The notes: a model not told the origin generated them from the letters alone. 64,000 nucleotides of DNA from Streptococcus parauberis NCFD 2020 (GCF_000187935.1 NZ_AEUT02000001.1:1954501-2018500); one strand, 5' to 3'. Numbered from the stretch's first letter, positions 11,001-19,296 are shown. Program-made: numbers and translations.

Positions 11001-11540
11001 AAGAATATCTCCACGGCGACTAAATTCACCTGGATTAATCACTTGCGAAACTTTTTGATAACCAATATTAGTCAATTGTTTAACTAATTGAGCGAGGCTA
11101 TATTCCATACCTACTTCAAATGTTAATTGACTATGTTGATAGACCTTTGGATTTGGTAATAAAGTTCGTAATCCAATAACATTAGTTACTAAAATACCAG
11201 ATTGTTCTTGATTAACTAAGAAATTGATTGCTTCAATTCTTGAAATAGCTCTATCCAAAGAAGAAAAAACAAATTCAGCTGCAGCAGCGTCATCAGAAAA
11301 AAATTGAAAAATATTTTCTTCTCCCAAAAGGGCAGCTAAATCACTACTCAATTTTTCACTCTCATTTTGACTTGCTGTCACAATAACAATTTTTTCTGGT
11401 TGATCAATAAAATTGGCTGCAATAGCTAGAGCTTTACTGGAACCAGATAAGCCCATTACTAATTGTCGACCTAAACTTCTAGTTCCAGAAAACCATGATT
11501 GAATGGCTTTATTTTTACTTACTAATTCTAATATATTCAT
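8037..11540 (-). CDS. mfd: Transcription-repair coupling factor Mfd
   Basis: A 1167-residue ATP-dependent DNA translocase that removes RNA polymerase stalled at lesions and recruits UvrA. The N-terminal UvrB-like region is followed by the RNA-polymerase-interaction region with YVVHNVHGIGKFLGIE, then the RecG-like motor with Walker A GDVGFGKTE (about 637-645) and DEEQRFG (about 738), and LRGRVGRS as motif VI. The C-terminal TRCF domain ends the protein. It starts 2 bases after the pth stop and shares the operon; streptococci often call it trcF. Confidence 0.96.
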   Translation of the reverse strand: MNILELVSKNKAIQSWFSGTRSLGRQLVMGLSGSSKALAIAANFIDQPEKIVIVTASQNESEKLSSDLAALLGEENIFQFFSDDAAAAEFVFSSLDRAISRIEAINFLVNQEQSGILVTNVIGLRTLLPNPKVYQHSQLTFEVGMEYSLAQLVKQLTNIGYQKVSQVINPGEFSRRGDILDIYEITEENPYRIEFFGDEVDGIRQFDSENQKSILQKELITIIPASDVILEEKDYARGIEKLEAAIKLVNEETKSYLHDLISVSKDGYRHKDLRQFLSVFYEKEWTLLDYIPKGTPLFFDDFQKILDKNAKFDLEVANLLTDHLQQGKAIPSLNYFADNYRDFRNYKPATFFSNFHKGLGNIKFDKLHQLTQYAMQEFYNQFPLLVDEIKRYQKAQATVLVQVESQQAYEKLLKNLEDYDFTLPLVDINAIETKQVQMVIGQISSGFYFADEKIALITEHEIYHKRIKRRVRKSNISNAERLKDYNELAIGDYVVHNVHGIGKFLGIETIEIHGVHRDYVTIQYQNSDRISLPVEQIESLSKYVSADGKEPKINKLNDGRFQKTKQKVTKQVEEIADDLLKLYAERSQLKGYQFSPDDELQASFEDNFAFVETDDQIRSSKEIKRDMESSHPMDRLLVGDVGFGKTEVAMRAAFKAVNDHKQVAILVPTTVLAQQHYENFKERFEDYPVEVDVLSRFRSKKEQTATLDRLAKGRVDIIIGTHRLLSKDVIFSDLGLIVIDEEQRFGVKHKEKLKELKTKVDVLTLTATPIPRTLHMSMLGIRDLSVIETPPTNRYPVQTYVMETNPGIVREAIIREMDRGGQVFYVYNKVDTIDKKVAQLQELVPEATIGFVHGQMSEIQLENTLIDFISGDYDVLVATTIIETGVDISNVNTLFVENADHMGLSTLYQLRGRVGRSNRIAYAYLMYRPDKVLSEISEKRLEAIKGFTELGSGFKIAMRDLSIRGAGNILGASQSGFIDSVGFEMYSQLLEDAIANRQGKTSVRKKGNAEINLQIDAYLPLEYLSDERQKIEIYKRIREIDNRQDYTELQEELIDRFGEYPDQVAYLLEIGLLKAFMDQAFAELVERKDNQVTVRFEKASLKYYMTQDYFEALSKTSLKARISENNGKIDIIFNVKNVKDYSILEEMMLFGEMLSEIKNRKESKSDQ

Positions 11541-11542
11541 TG

Positions 11543-12112
11543 CTACCCATTATATTTCTGCATAGTTTTTTCAAAGTCTGCTTCTTTCAAATAGAAATCA
11601 ACAGCATCAGTAACTTTATCTAGTGTTAAGTCGATGGTAATGGCATCATCTTTATCAAATTTTCCTAAGACATGATTAATAACAGTCATCCCATTTTGAG
11701 GACGACCAATTCCAATTTTTATACGGTCAAATTCTTGACTACCAATATGAGCAATAATTGACTTAATCCCATTATGACCGCCTGCTGATCCTCTTTGACG
11801 GAATCTTATTTTGCCGACTTCCATATCCAAATCATCATAGATTACTATTAAATCATCAATGGCAATATTGTAATAAGTTAGGAGAGCTTTGACAGCAATA
11901 CCACTATTATTCATAAAAGTTGTTGGTTTAACAAAATAGACTTTTTCCTGATTAAGAAAGCTTGAACCAATTAAAGCTTTAAAATTTTTATCTTCAGAAA
12001 AATTAATATTTAAATCTTTAACAATTCTATCAATTGCCATAAACCCAACATTATGTTTTGTCATATCATATTTTGATCCAATATTTCCTAGACCAACAAT
12101 CATTTTTACCAT
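11543..12112 (-). CDS. pth: Peptidyl-tRNA hydrolase
   Basis: Releases tRNA from peptidyl-tRNAs that have dropped off the ribosome. The N-terminal motif [19 protein letters not shown] holds the catalytic His20 and substrate residue Asn21; [15 protein letters not shown] and [13 protein letters not shown] are the other family signatures. At 189 residues it is normal. The ATG at 12110-12112 has AGAAAGAG upstream; an internal ATG three codons on is a possible alternative. It is the first gene of the pth-mfd-to-ftsH run. Confidence 0.95.
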   Translation of the reverse strand: MVKMIVGLGNIGSKYDMTKHNVGFMAIDRIVKDLNINFSEDKNFKALIGSSFLNQEKVYFVKPTTFMNNSGIAVKALLTYYNIAIDDLIVIYDDLDMEVGKIRFRQRGSAGGHNGIKSIIAHIGSQEFDRIKIGIGRPQNGMTVINHVLGKFDKDDAITIDLTLDKVTDAVDFYLKEADFEKTMQKYNG

Positions 12113-12140
12113 AATATACTCTTTCTATAAATAGCAAAAG

Positions 12141-12161
12141 GGCTGGAATTAACTTCCAACC
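12141..12161 (-). terminator. Weak hairpin between ychF and pth
   Basis: On the minus strand GGTTGGAA and TTCCAGCC form a stem with G-U pairs and a short loop, then CTTTTGCTATTT. It is a plausible leaky terminator after ychF that would let some transcripts enter pth-mfd. Confidence 0.5.
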
Positions 12162-12183
12162 TTCTGACTTATTTCTTTATCAA

Positions 12184-13299
12184 TTACACATTGAAACGGA
12201 ATTCCATAATATCGCCATCTTGAACAATATATTCTTTTCCTTCTTCACGTAGACGACCTGCCTCTTTAACAGCTTTTTCACTACCATAAGCCATTAAATC
12301 ATCATAACTCATTGTTACTGCACGAATAAATCCTCGCTCAAAGTCAGAGTGAATAATACCCGCAGCTTGTGGAGCTTTAATACCACGTTTAAATGTCCAT
12401 GCACGAACTTCCTTCTCACCAGCTGTAAAGTAAGTTCCTAAGCCTAATAGATGATAAGCTGCGCGTGTTAATTTATCCACACCCGATTCTGTAAGACCAA
12501 TAGCTTCTAAAAATTCTGCCTTATCCTCATCATCAAGTTCTGAAATCTCTTCCTCTGCGCGTGCGGAAATAACCACCACTTCTGCATTTTCAGTCTCAGC
12601 AAATTCACGAATTTGTTTAACATAATCAATATCATCTGGATCAGCAACTCGATTTTCATCCACATTAGCTACATAAAGAACTGGTTTAGTTGTTAATAAG
12701 AATAGACCTTTTACAACTTTTGCTTCTTCTTCATTAAATTCAATTGTACGAGCTGATTTACCATCTTCAAGGACTGGTTTAATTTTTTGTAAAACATTAA
12801 ATTCAGCAAGTGACTCTTTATCTTTTTGAGTACGGGCCATTTTCTCAACACGCGCATACCGTTTATTGATTGAATCTAAATCTGCTAAAATAAGTTCTAG
12901 ATTGATAGTATCAATATCCGCAAGAGGATCCACAAATGCATCCTCACGACCTTGTTCACGCATAACATTTTCGTCATCAAAAGCACGAACCACGTGAACA
13001 ATAGCGTCTACTTCACGGATGTTAGCTAAAAATTTATTACCTAATCCTTCACCTTTTGAGGCACCTTTAACAATACCAGCAATATCTGTGAATTCAAAAG
13101 TTGTTGGAACTGTTTTTTTAGGTGTAATCAGTTCAGTTAATTTATCTAAACGTTCATCAGGTACTTCAACCATACCAACGTTAGGATCAATCGTTGCAAA
13201 AGGATAATTAGCAGCCTCTGCTCCTGCTTTTGTAATTGCATTAAATAAAGTTGATTTACCAACATTAGGTAAACCGACAATTCCAGCTGTTAAAGCCAT
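12184..13299 (-). CDS. ychF: Redox-regulated ATPase/GTPase YchF (Obg-like)
   Basis: A 371-residue P-loop protein of the Obg family that prefers ATP and associates with ribosomes. G1 GLPNVGKST is at 9-17, G3 [16 protein letters not shown] follows, and a C-terminal TGS domain ends in [13 protein letters not shown] start at the ATG 13297-13299, which has GGAGATT upstream; a further 33 codons upstream are open but code a non-conserved hydrophobic stretch. An extended -10 (TGC then TATAAT, 13337-13342) lies 38 bases before it. It stands between the XRE regulator and pth. Confidence 0.95.
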   Translation of the reverse strand: MALTAGIVGLPNVGKSTLFNAITKAGAEAANYPFATIDPNVGMVEVPDERLDKLTELITPKKTVPTTFEFTDIAGIVKGASKGEGLGNKFLANIREVDAIVHVVRAFDDENVMREQGREDAFVDPLADIDTINLELILADLDSINKRYARVEKMARTQKDKESLAEFNVLQKIKPVLEDGKSARTIEFNEEEAKVVKGLFLLTTKPVLYVANVDENRVADPDDIDYVKQIREFAETENAEVVVISARAEEEISELDDEDKAEFLEAIGLTESGVDKLTRAAYHLLGLGTYFTAGEKEVRAWTFKRGIKAPQAAGIIHSDFERGFIRAVTMSYDDLMAYGSEKAVKEAGRLREEGKEYIVQDGDIMEFRFNV

Positions 13300-13344
13300 A
13301 AATGAATAATCTCCGTTCAAAATTTCAATCAGTATTATTATAGC

Positions 13345-13380
13345 ATAAAAATATAAGAAAAAGCCTGTCAAATGACAGAC
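13345..13380 (-). terminator. Terminator after the XRE regulator
   Basis: The minus strand has a CTGTCA-TGACAG stem (13365-13378), followed by a T-rich run (13345-13362), just after the stop of the XRE gene and before the ychF promoter. Confidence 0.6.
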
Positions 13381-13403
13381 TAAATTATCAATTACCAAAA
13401 TAA

Positions 13404-13772
13404 TTATTCTAAGAAATGAGGAACTATTCCTAAATAATCAAGAAAAAGATATACCACATGTAATATAAATATGGCTACTAATAAATTGCCAAAAATTAAC
13501 CAAAAATTTATGATAAGAGATTTAATATTAAGGGTCTTCTTCTCAACAATCCGCTCCACAGTTTTTTCTGGATTTTTCCCCAATATTAATTGATCTAAAC
13601 TGACTTCAAAAATAGTAGATAGTTTAATTAAATTTGTCATATCTGGATATGCTTCATTATTTTCCCATTTTGAAATAGCTTGTCTAGAAATAAATAATTG
13701 ATCTGCCAAATAATCTTGTGAAAAATTTTTTTCAAGACGAAAATGTTTTAACTGCTCTGAAAACTTATTCAT
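13404..13772 (-). CDS. XRE-family regulator with C-terminal membrane helix
   Basis: A 122-residue protein: an HTH_3 domain (about 5-60, with LADQLFISRQAISKWEN as the recognition region), a short linker and one or two hydrophobic segments at about 85-115 (LIINFWLIFGNLLVAIFI). I chose the ATG at 13770-13772 since AGAAAGGAAC precedes it; the upstream 25 codons have no good site. It resembles the small membrane-linked XRE regulators of streptococci. Target genes are unknown. It sits between DUF951 and ychF as its own unit with a terminator. Confidence 0.8.
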   Translation of the reverse strand: MNKFSEQLKHFRLEKNFSQDYLADQLFISRQAISKWENNEAYPDMTNLIKLSTIFEVSLDQLILGKNPEKTVERIVEKKTLNIKSLIINFWLIFGNLLVAIFILHVVYLFLDYLGIVPHFLE

Positions 13773-13843
13773 CGATAGATGTTCCTTTCTGTTGATAACT
13801 CTATCATAATAAGTATTCTCTTGAAAATCTAGCACTTTTTTAA

Positions 13844-13902
13844 GCAACCATAAGTAGCAAACCGTTATTAAACAGTGATTTAAACAAGCTTTTTATGGTT
13901 GC
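13844..13902. repeat. 10-base inverted repeat at the 3' end of the DUF951 gene
   Basis: GCAACCATAA (13844-13853) is repeated in inverse orientation as TTATGGTTGC (13893-13902), where it codes the last three residues and stop of the DUF951 protein. The arms are 39 bases apart, in the short gap before the XRE gene. It may fold in the transcript, but there is no T-run, so a terminator role is doubtful. Confidence 0.5.
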
Positions 13903-14090
13903 ATCACTTTTTTTAACTTTCGTTCAAAATCATGTCGACTAAGCATAACAATATGATCACAATTTGTACACTGAATCTTAATATCTGCTCCTAGGCGAAT
14001 AATTTTCCACAGATTAGCTTTCTTACCTGTTTCCTTAATAATACATGCATGAGGTTTTTTCATTTCTACTAAAGAATTTAATTGATACAT
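13893..14090 (-). CDS. DUF951 family protein
   Basis: A 65-residue basic protein. It contains MKKPHACIIKETGKKANLW and IKIQCTNCDHIVMLSR, whose paired cysteines (Cys56 region) and the early HAC look like a small metal or nucleic-acid-binding fold. DUF951 proteins are found after dnaN in many streptococci and other Firmicutes. Function unknown. It follows a terminator after dnaN, so it is read only partly with it. Confidence 0.88.
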   Translation of the reverse strand: MYQLNSLVEMKKPHACIIKETGKKANLWKIIRLGADIKIQCTNCDHIVMLSRHDFERKLKKVMQP

Positions 14091-14134
14091 CTTAACTCCC
14101 TTGTAAAGATTTCTTTTGTAATTATCATACCAAA

Positions 14135-14157
14135 AAAAACTCCTTAGTAGGAGTTTT
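14135..14157 (-). terminator. Terminator after dnaN
   Basis: AAAACTCC and GGAGTTTT form a strong stem with a 6-base loop; the minus strand continues in a run of eight T. It starts 4 bases after the dnaN stop. Confidence 0.85.
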
Positions 14158-14160
14158 TCT

Positions 14161-15297
14161 TTAGTTAGTTCTAACTGGGGTAATTAATTGAATAAAGCCT
14201 TCTTGATTATCATCTGGTGTCAGTGTAAATGGTCTTACTGGCGAAATGAAACGAATACGAACAGTATCACTTTTAAGTGCTTTTAGAGATTCAATCAAAT
14301 AAGTTGGATTAAATGAAATCGTTAAATCATTACCTGATTTTTCAACAGTATCTAATTCTTCATTAACTTTACCAACTTCTGGAGAATTTACGTGTGCTGT
14401 AACTTCATTAGCTGCAATTTCAAGTTTAACTGTTCCATTTTGAGTAGCATTAGAAATCAAATGCGCACGTTCCATTGCATGACGAAGAGATTGCGTATTG
14501 AAAACAACTTCTGTTTCAAATTGATTCATCAAAAGACGATCAGTATCAGGGTAATTTCCTTCTAAAAGTCTTGTATAGAAAGAAATGTGTTCACTTCTAA
14601 ATAAAATTTGACTTGGTGAAAAGAAGATTTCTACAGTTTCAATGTCATCACCAAAAACAGAAGAAAACTCTCTTAATGACTTACTAGGAATGACAACGTC
14701 AAAATTGTTAGCTGATTTTTCAAGTGATAAGAGACGTTGGCTCATCCGATGAGAATCTGTAGCTACCGCTTTGAAATCTTTGTTATTACTTAAAGTAATG
14801 TGGACACCTGTCAGAATTGGACGACTTTCTTGTAAACTTGCAGCAAAAGCAGTCTCAGAAATAATTGATTTTAATAATTTTGTTTCTAATACAAGTGGAT
14901 TATCTGTTGAAACTTCTTGCAAACGAGGATATTGTTCAACATCCTTTCCTTTAAGGGTAATTTCAGATTTACCAGAAGTTAAAACAACTTGATGTTGTTC
15001 GATTTCTTTAAAATCTAAAGAAACATCAGGAAGACTTGAAATGATATTGATGAAGAAATTTGCTTCTAACAAAATAGAACCAGTAGAAGAAATTAATAAA
15101 CCAGCATTTTCATTACTTACAGGAATAGTATTTTCAATAGAGATTTGTCCGTTAGAACCAGTTAATGTAATATTTTCTTGGTTAACTTCAATCTTAATAG
15201 TAGAAAGAATTGGAATAGCATTTTTACTGCTAATAGCTCTTTTAGTTGCATTTAATGCTTGGATAAAAAGGGAACGATTAATAGAAAATTGAATCAT
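14161..15297 (-). CDS. dnaN: DNA polymerase III beta subunit (sliding clamp)
   Basis: A 378-residue clamp that dimerises around DNA and tethers the replicative polymerase. It opens MIQFSINRSLFIQALN and ends with the family tail (VRFISPVRPFTL, then QLITPVRTN). The length and triple-domain plan are standard. The start has TAAAGGAGTTTCCATG. It follows dnaA with a 155-base gap that carries origin elements, the usual dnaA-dnaN arrangement. Confidence 0.97.
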   Translation of the reverse strand: MIQFSINRSLFIQALNATKRAISSKNAIPILSTIKIEVNQENITLTGSNGQISIENTIPVSNENAGLLISSTGSILLEANFFINIISSLPDVSLDFKEIEQHQVVLTSGKSEITLKGKDVEQYPRLQEVSTDNPLVLETKLLKSIISETAFAASLQESRPILTGVHITLSNNKDFKAVATDSHRMSQRLLSLEKSANNFDVVIPSKSLREFSSVFGDDIETVEIFFSPSQILFRSEHISFYTRLLEGNYPDTDRLLMNQFETEVVFNTQSLRHAMERAHLISNATQNGTVKLEIAANEVTAHVNSPEVGKVNEELDTVEKSGNDLTISFNPTYLIESLKALKSDTVRIRFISPVRPFTLTPDDNQEGFIQLITPVRTN

Positions 15298-15452
15298 GGA
15301 AACTCCTTTAGTTATTAAGTATAATAGTTAGTAGTAATAGTAGGTCTTGTGTATAAGGTGGAAAACTATGCTGAAATAAGAAATACTTTGACTTAAAGCC
15401 TGTTCATAAACTGTTAATAAGTCTGTCACTTTTCAGTGACTTATCCACAAGC
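15298..15452 (-). other. dnaA-dnaN intergenic region with DnaA box and DnaA-trio-like run (candidate unwinding site)
   Basis: A perfect DnaA box TTATCCACA lies at 15441-15449, and a one-mismatch box TGTGTATAA at 15348-15356. Next to the second is a run of TAG and TAA triplets (15329-15343: TAG TAG TAA TAG TAG), the pattern described in B. subtilis as the DnaA-trio that loads DnaA onto a single strand. This makes the gap a good candidate for the unwinding half of a bipartite origin. That role is inferred from B. subtilis, not shown here. Confidence 0.6.
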
Positions 15453-16814
15453 TTATTTAATCTTGTTTTTAATTGTTTCAATTTCAATCCGGAGACTTTC
15501 ATCATCGACAATCATATTTTTGATTTTATTATAAGCATGAAGAACAGTTGAATGGTCACGACCACCAAATTCTTTACCAATCTTCGGTAAGGAATTATCT
15601 GTCATTTCACGTGCCAGATACATAGCTACCTGTCTGGCTAAAACGATGTCCTGAGTCCGCTTTGTAGCCTTAATTTCTTTAACTGAGACATCATAAAACT
15701 TGCCAACTTGCTCTTGAATGGTTTCAATTGGAATGACTCTAATTTTATTTGGACTATCTTGTTTTCTTGCCCGAATAGCTTCCGCAGCCAACTCAACAGA
15801 GATAACATCAATTTGTTTGAAATTGGCCACCAAGCTAATGTCTTTAAGTGCCCCTTCTAGGTCACGAACACTCGAATCAAATTGACCAGCCAAATATTCA
15901 ATTGTTGATTGTGGAAAAGTAAAACTATAATCTTGAATTTTATTAGTTAAGATAGCGACCCGTGTTTCAAAATCAGGAGGTGTAATATTAACAGTTAAAC
16001 CCCATTTAAAACGCGTAACTAATCTTTCTTCTAAGTCATTAAGATGATCAGGAGTTCTATCACTAGTTAATACAATTTGTTTATTATTGTTATGAAGAGC
16101 ATTGAAGGTATTAAAGAACTCTTCTTGGGTAACTGCTAAAGTCTTTTTAGCAAGTGACTGAATATCATCAATAAGGAGTAAGTCTAAATTTCTAAAAACT
16201 TCTTTTAATTCATCCATTTTATCAAGTCTAATATGAGTTACGAATTCATTAATAAAGTTTTCAGCTGATATGTACTTTACTCGAGCATGCGGGTTATCCT
16301 GCAAAACAGAATTACCAATAGCATTTAACAAATGAGTTTTACCTAATCCAGGACCTCCCCAAATAAACAATGGGTTATAAGTAGACCCAGGAGTATTAGC
16401 AACAGCAATTGACGCTGCTACTGCCCAACGGTTCTCATCACCTTGAATGAAATTATCAAATCCATATTTGGGATTTAAATCAGGATTAATAGCAGGTAAC
16501 CTAGATATTGTTTGACTACTAGGTGTCATCCTTCCTGGTAATTCAGTTATAATTTCATTTTCTAAACTGTCTTCAAAAACATATTGGACTGATATCTGTT
16601 GGTTATAGACTTCAAAGCCAGCGGTGAGAATAACATCTTTAAGATTTTTTTCCCAAAATAATTCTTTCATTCGTTCTAAATAAATAGTCGCAATTTGATT
16701 ATCAACACTTATTAAGCGTGCATCTAGAACAAAAAATTCATATGTTGCTTGTTTTAATTGGCTTTGAGCTAATTCCAAGATTCGATTCCAAAAAATTTGT
16801 TCATTTTCTGTCAT
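15453..16814 (-). CDS. dnaA: Chromosomal replication initiator DnaA
   Basis: A 453-residue AAA+ initiator that binds DnaA boxes and melts oriC. It has an N-terminal domain I (1-80), Walker A GGPGLGKT (153-160), Walker B LLLIDDIQ (about 212), and the domain IV DNA-binding signature [12 protein letters not shown] (416-427). The start has AGAAAGAAGCTACCATG. Boxes for its own product overlap its promoter and fill the region behind it, so it is probably autoregulated. Confidence 0.98.
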   Translation of the reverse strand: MTENEQIFWNRILELAQSQLKQATYEFFVLDARLISVDNQIATIYLERMKELFWEKNLKDVILTAGFEVYNQQISVQYVFEDSLENEIITELPGRMTPSSQTISRLPAINPDLNPKYGFDNFIQGDENRWAVAASIAVANTPGSTYNPLFIWGGPGLGKTHLLNAIGNSVLQDNPHARVKYISAENFINEFVTHIRLDKMDELKEVFRNLDLLLIDDIQSLAKKTLAVTQEEFFNTFNALHNNNKQIVLTSDRTPDHLNDLEERLVTRFKWGLTVNITPPDFETRVAILTNKIQDYSFTFPQSTIEYLAGQFDSSVRDLEGALKDISLVANFKQIDVISVELAAEAIRARKQDSPNKIRVIPIETIQEQVGKFYDVSVKEIKATKRTQDIVLARQVAMYLAREMTDNSLPKIGKEFGGRDHSTVLHAYNKIKNMIVDDESLRIEIETIKNKIK

Positions 16815-16844
16815 GGTAGCTTCTTTCTAGTCATAAATACTAGG

Positions 16845-16878
16845 ACTATTCTAACACAAAATAGAATAGTTTTCCACA
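16845..16878 (-). promoter_or_regulatory. dnaA promoter with 9-bp inverted repeat and DnaA box
   Basis: The minus strand has an extended -10, TGT then TAGAAT (16848-16853), 34 bases before the dnaA ATG. It is covered by a perfect 9-base inverted repeat, ACTATTCTA (16845-16853) and TAGAATAGT (16862-16870), spaced by 8 bases. A DnaA-box-like TTTTCCACA (16870-16878) covers the -35 position. The layout suggests control by DnaA and perhaps by a second dimeric protein. Confidence 0.6.
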
Positions 16879-17019
16879 GTCTTATCAGCTAATTTTTAAA
16901 GTTACCCACAAGCTGTGGATAATATATTAACAATGTGTTTAACAGTTATCCACAACTTGTGGATATTTAAATTAAATCAATATTAATAAGGTTTTAAAAT
17001 ACTTTTTAGTTGTGGAAAA
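16870..17019. other. oriC: oriC: DnaA box cluster between parB and dnaA
   Basis: Six DnaA-box matches in 150 bases: TTTTCCACA (16870), TTACCCACA (16902), TGTGGATAA (16914-16922, perfect), TTATCCACA (16946-16954, perfect), TGTGGATAT (16958-16966) and TGTGGAAAA (17011-17019). Between them the DNA is very AT-rich (16967-17010). With dnaA and parB on either side, this is the origin. Two of the boxes form closely packed inverted pairs. Confidence 0.9.
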
Positions 17020-17050
17020 AGCTGTAAGAAAAAAACAGACTATCAACAAC

Positions 17051-17824
17051 TTATTTTAGCTTGTTGATAATTCTGTTTAATTCTTCAGTATTTGAAAAAG
17101 TTAATTTGATGTGACCAGTTCCATCGTTTTTTTTATGTAATTGGATTGGTAAACCAAGGCTTTTTGCTATCTCATTTTCAATAGCTTGATTAAAAATGTC
17201 TTTTTCTATTTTACTTAGTTTTTTATTTGTTTTCTTTTTTACTAAATTTTCAGTTTGTCGAACACTCAAATTCTGACTAATAATTTGTTTAAAATAATTT
17301 TCTTGCTCTTTTTTACTGGTTACAGCTAATAATGCACGCGCATGCCCTGAGGAAATGTGATGTTTTTCAATGGCTTCCTTAATTGATTTTGGTAATTGTA
17401 GCAGTCTTAGACTATTACTAATATACGGACGAGATTTGCCCATATACTGCGCTAGTTGATCATGGGTCATTTCCTCTTTTTCAAGTATATTTTGAAAAGC
17501 TTTTGCTTCTTCAATTGGATTCAAATTAGACCGTTGTAAATTTTCAACAATCGCTTGATGCATACTATCTTTATTTGAAATATCTTTGATAACTGCGGGA
17601 ATGGTAGTTAGACCAGCTAATTGTGAAGCTCTCAGTCTTCTTTCACCTGCTATTAACTCATAACCAAAGATATCCGATTTTCTTACTATAATAGGTTGTA
17701 TTAAGCCATTCATTTTAATAGAATGAGCCAATTCCATTAATTCTTTAGTATCAAAACTTAAACGAGGTTGATAAGGATTAGCTACAATATCAGCAATTGG
17801 AATTGTTTTTAAATGTTCAGTCAT
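17051..17824 (-). CDS. parB: Chromosome partitioning protein ParB (Spo0J)
   Basis: A 257-residue CTP-dependent clamp that binds parS and loads condensin (SMC) near the origin. The ParB/Srx CTPase box GERRLRA is at 60-66, NPYQPR at 16-21 and the KorB-type HTH at about 115-165 (HDQLAQYMGKSRPYISN). No parA/soj gene is seen nearby, as known for streptococci. It follows htrA with a palindromic terminator between, and has GAAAGGTAATTATG as start context. Three parS-type sites lie within 26 kb on the right. Confidence 0.95.
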   Translation of the reverse strand: MTEHLKTIPIADIVANPYQPRLSFDTKELMELAHSIKMNGLIQPIIVRKSDIFGYELIAGERRLRASQLAGLTTIPAVIKDISNKDSMHQAIVENLQRSNLNPIEEAKAFQNILEKEEMTHDQLAQYMGKSRPYISNSLRLLQLPKSIKEAIEKHHISSGHARALLAVTSKKEQENYFKQIISQNLSVRQTENLVKKKTNKKLSKIEKDIFNQAIENEIAKSLGLPIQLHKKNDGTGHIKLTFSNTEELNRIINKLK

Positions 17825-17842
17825 AATTACCTTTCACAAGAA

Positions 17843-17872
17843 AAATACCTTTACAATATTGTAAAGGTATTT
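17843..17872 (-). terminator. 30-base perfect palindrome between htrA and parB
   Basis: Positions 17843-17857 and 17858-17872 are exact reverse complements (core TACCTTTACAAT / ATTGTAAAGGTA). On the minus strand it is followed by TTTCTTG. It lies 27 bases after the htrA stop and 18 bases before the parB ATG. It could be a leaky terminator for htrA, or an operator or processing site within the htrA-parB mRNA. Confidence 0.6.
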
Positions 17873-17899
17873 AACATCGCTTGTCAATAAGATTGATAC

Positions 17900-19108
17900 T
17901 TATTTTTCTAAATCTTTAGTTGTTTTAGTTAATTTAACAGTAACAGTTTTCTTTTCATTACCACGATAGAAGGTGATTTTTACCTCATCATTGATATCAT
18001 GGCCGTAAAGAGCACTTTGTAAATCACTTGTTGTTTTAACTTCTTCACCGTCAATAGCTGTAATGATATCATATTGTTTAAGTTTATCAGTAGCAGGCAT
18101 ATCTTCAGTAACAGTTGCTACGACGATACCACTTGTAACTTCTTTAGGTACATTTAATTGCGATAAAGCACTTGTAGAAAGATCACCAAGATTTACCATT
18201 GAGATACCAAGGGCTGGTCTAATAACTTCACCTTTTTCTTCAAGTTGATTAATAATTTTGACAACATCATTAGAAGGAATTGCAAATCCCATACCTTCAA
18301 CTGCTCCACCAGCTTCATTTGTTGATGAAATTTTACTTGAGTTAATTCCAATTACTTGTCCTTCAACATTAATAAGTGCTCCTCCAGAATTACCTGGGTT
18401 AATAGCTGCGTCCGTTTGGATAGCATTTGTTGAAACGGTTTTACCTTCTTCATTTTTCAAGGTAACAGTACGACTTAAACTTGAAACAATCCCCTCAGTA
18501 ACTGAGTTTGCATATTCTGTTCCAAGAGGGCTACCAATTGCAATGGCAACTTCTCCAATATTAATTTTTGTTGAGTCAGCAAATTTAGCAACTGATTTGA
18601 TTTTTTCTGAAGACACTTTTACAACTGCTAAATCTGAATAAGTATCTGAACCGATGAGTGTACCTACGATTTTAGAGCCATCTGCAAGTAAAATTTCAAT
18701 CCGTTTTGCACCATCAATAACGTGATTATTGGTAACGATATAAGCATCTTTACCATCTTTTTTGTAGATAACTCCAGATCCTTCACTGAAAATTGCTAAA
18801 CCATCATCAGTTTGTTTAGATTCACTACTATCTCCAAAAAGACTATTGTAGTTATCAGATGAAGCAGTATCTATCTTTTGATAGTTGATAACAGAAACAA
18901 CTGCATCTTGAACTTTCTTAACTGCTTTAGTAGTACTTGTCGTATTATTATAGGTAACTTTACTTGTGCTGGTTGTTTTTGAAACATTATCATTATCTGA
19001 TTGTTGCGTTGGTTTAATAGAATTCATGATAAAGAACGCCATTACTCCCCCTATAAATCCAGCTAATAAATAAAGAAATACTTTCAGAACACTTTTTAAT
19101 TTTGACAC
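17900..19108 (-). CDS. htrA: HtrA/DegP-like serine protease
   Basis: A membrane-anchored surface protease and chaperone for misfolded secreted proteins. I place the start at GTG 19106-19108: GGAGG lies 8 bases upstream, whereas the ATG eight codons earlier (19130-19132) lacks a site and overlaps the promoter. With that start there are 402 residues: a signal anchor (about 9-30), then the trypsin-like domain with His129, Asp159 and Ser241 (in NPGNSGGAL), and a C-terminal PDZ domain (about 290-385). It precedes parB. A CiaR-type box and a -10 lie directly upstream. Confidence 0.93.
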   Translation of the reverse strand: MSKLKSVLKVFLYLLAGFIGGVMAFFIMNSIKPTQQSDNDNVSKTTSTSKVTYNNTTSTTKAVKKVQDAVVSVINYQKIDTASSDNYNSLFGDSSESKQTDDGLAIFSEGSGVIYKKDGKDAYIVTNNHVIDGAKRIEILLADGSKIVGTLIGSDTYSDLAVVKVSSEKIKSVAKFADSTKINIGEVAIAIGSPLGTEYANSVTEGIVSSLSRTVTLKNEEGKTVSTNAIQTDAAINPGNSGGALINVEGQVIGINSSKISSTNEAGGAVEGMGFAIPSNDVVKIINQLEEKGEVIRPALGISMVNLGDLSTSALSQLNVPKEVTSGIVVATVTEDMPATDKLKQYDIITAIDGEEVKTTSDLQSALYGHDINDEVKITFYRGNEKKTVTVKLTKTTKDLEK

Positions 19109-19130
19109 AAGCTTACCTCCAACCTTTTTC

Positions 19131-19166
19131 ATTATCTTATAAAACTCTGCTTAATTATACCTTAAA
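19131..19166 (-). promoter_or_regulatory. htrA promoter with CiaR-type direct repeat
   Basis: Minus strand: TTTAAG-GTATA-ATTAAG (19150-19166) fits the pneumococcal CiaR consensus NTTAAG-N5-WTTAAG exactly. TAAGAT (19134-19139) lies 10 bases downstream, the usual spacing at CiaR-activated promoters; GATAAT (19131-19136) is an alternative -10. The predicted transcript start falls between this box and the GTG start at 19108. Confidence 0.7.
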
Positions 19167-19195
19167 ATATAGAAAAAGAAAAGAAATTCACAACT

Positions 19196-19204
19196 TGTGG
19201 AAAA
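19196..19204 (-). other. Isolated DnaA-box-like site between htrA and rlmH
   Basis: TGTGGAAAA (one mismatch to TGTGGATAA) lies alone in the 203-base divergent gap. It may belong to the wider origin or be chance. The rest of the gap is AT-rich with no other clear element besides the two promoters. Confidence 0.4.
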
Positions 19205-19296
19205 CAGTCTCAAACTATTGATAAATCAATATTATCAAAGCTTTTTCGAGAATAATAAAGATATCTATATCTTGTCAAGAAGATAAGAAAAAATCA

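Noticed and set aside
12985..13005. Further parS near CCACGTGAACA in ychF
   Set aside because: Only the 6-base CACGTG and a half arm match; coding constraint for His-Val explains it.
13300..13398. Longer YchF with a hydrophobic N-terminus
   Set aside because: The family starts at [16 protein letters not shown], and the ribosome site fits that ATG; the extension overlaps the promoter.
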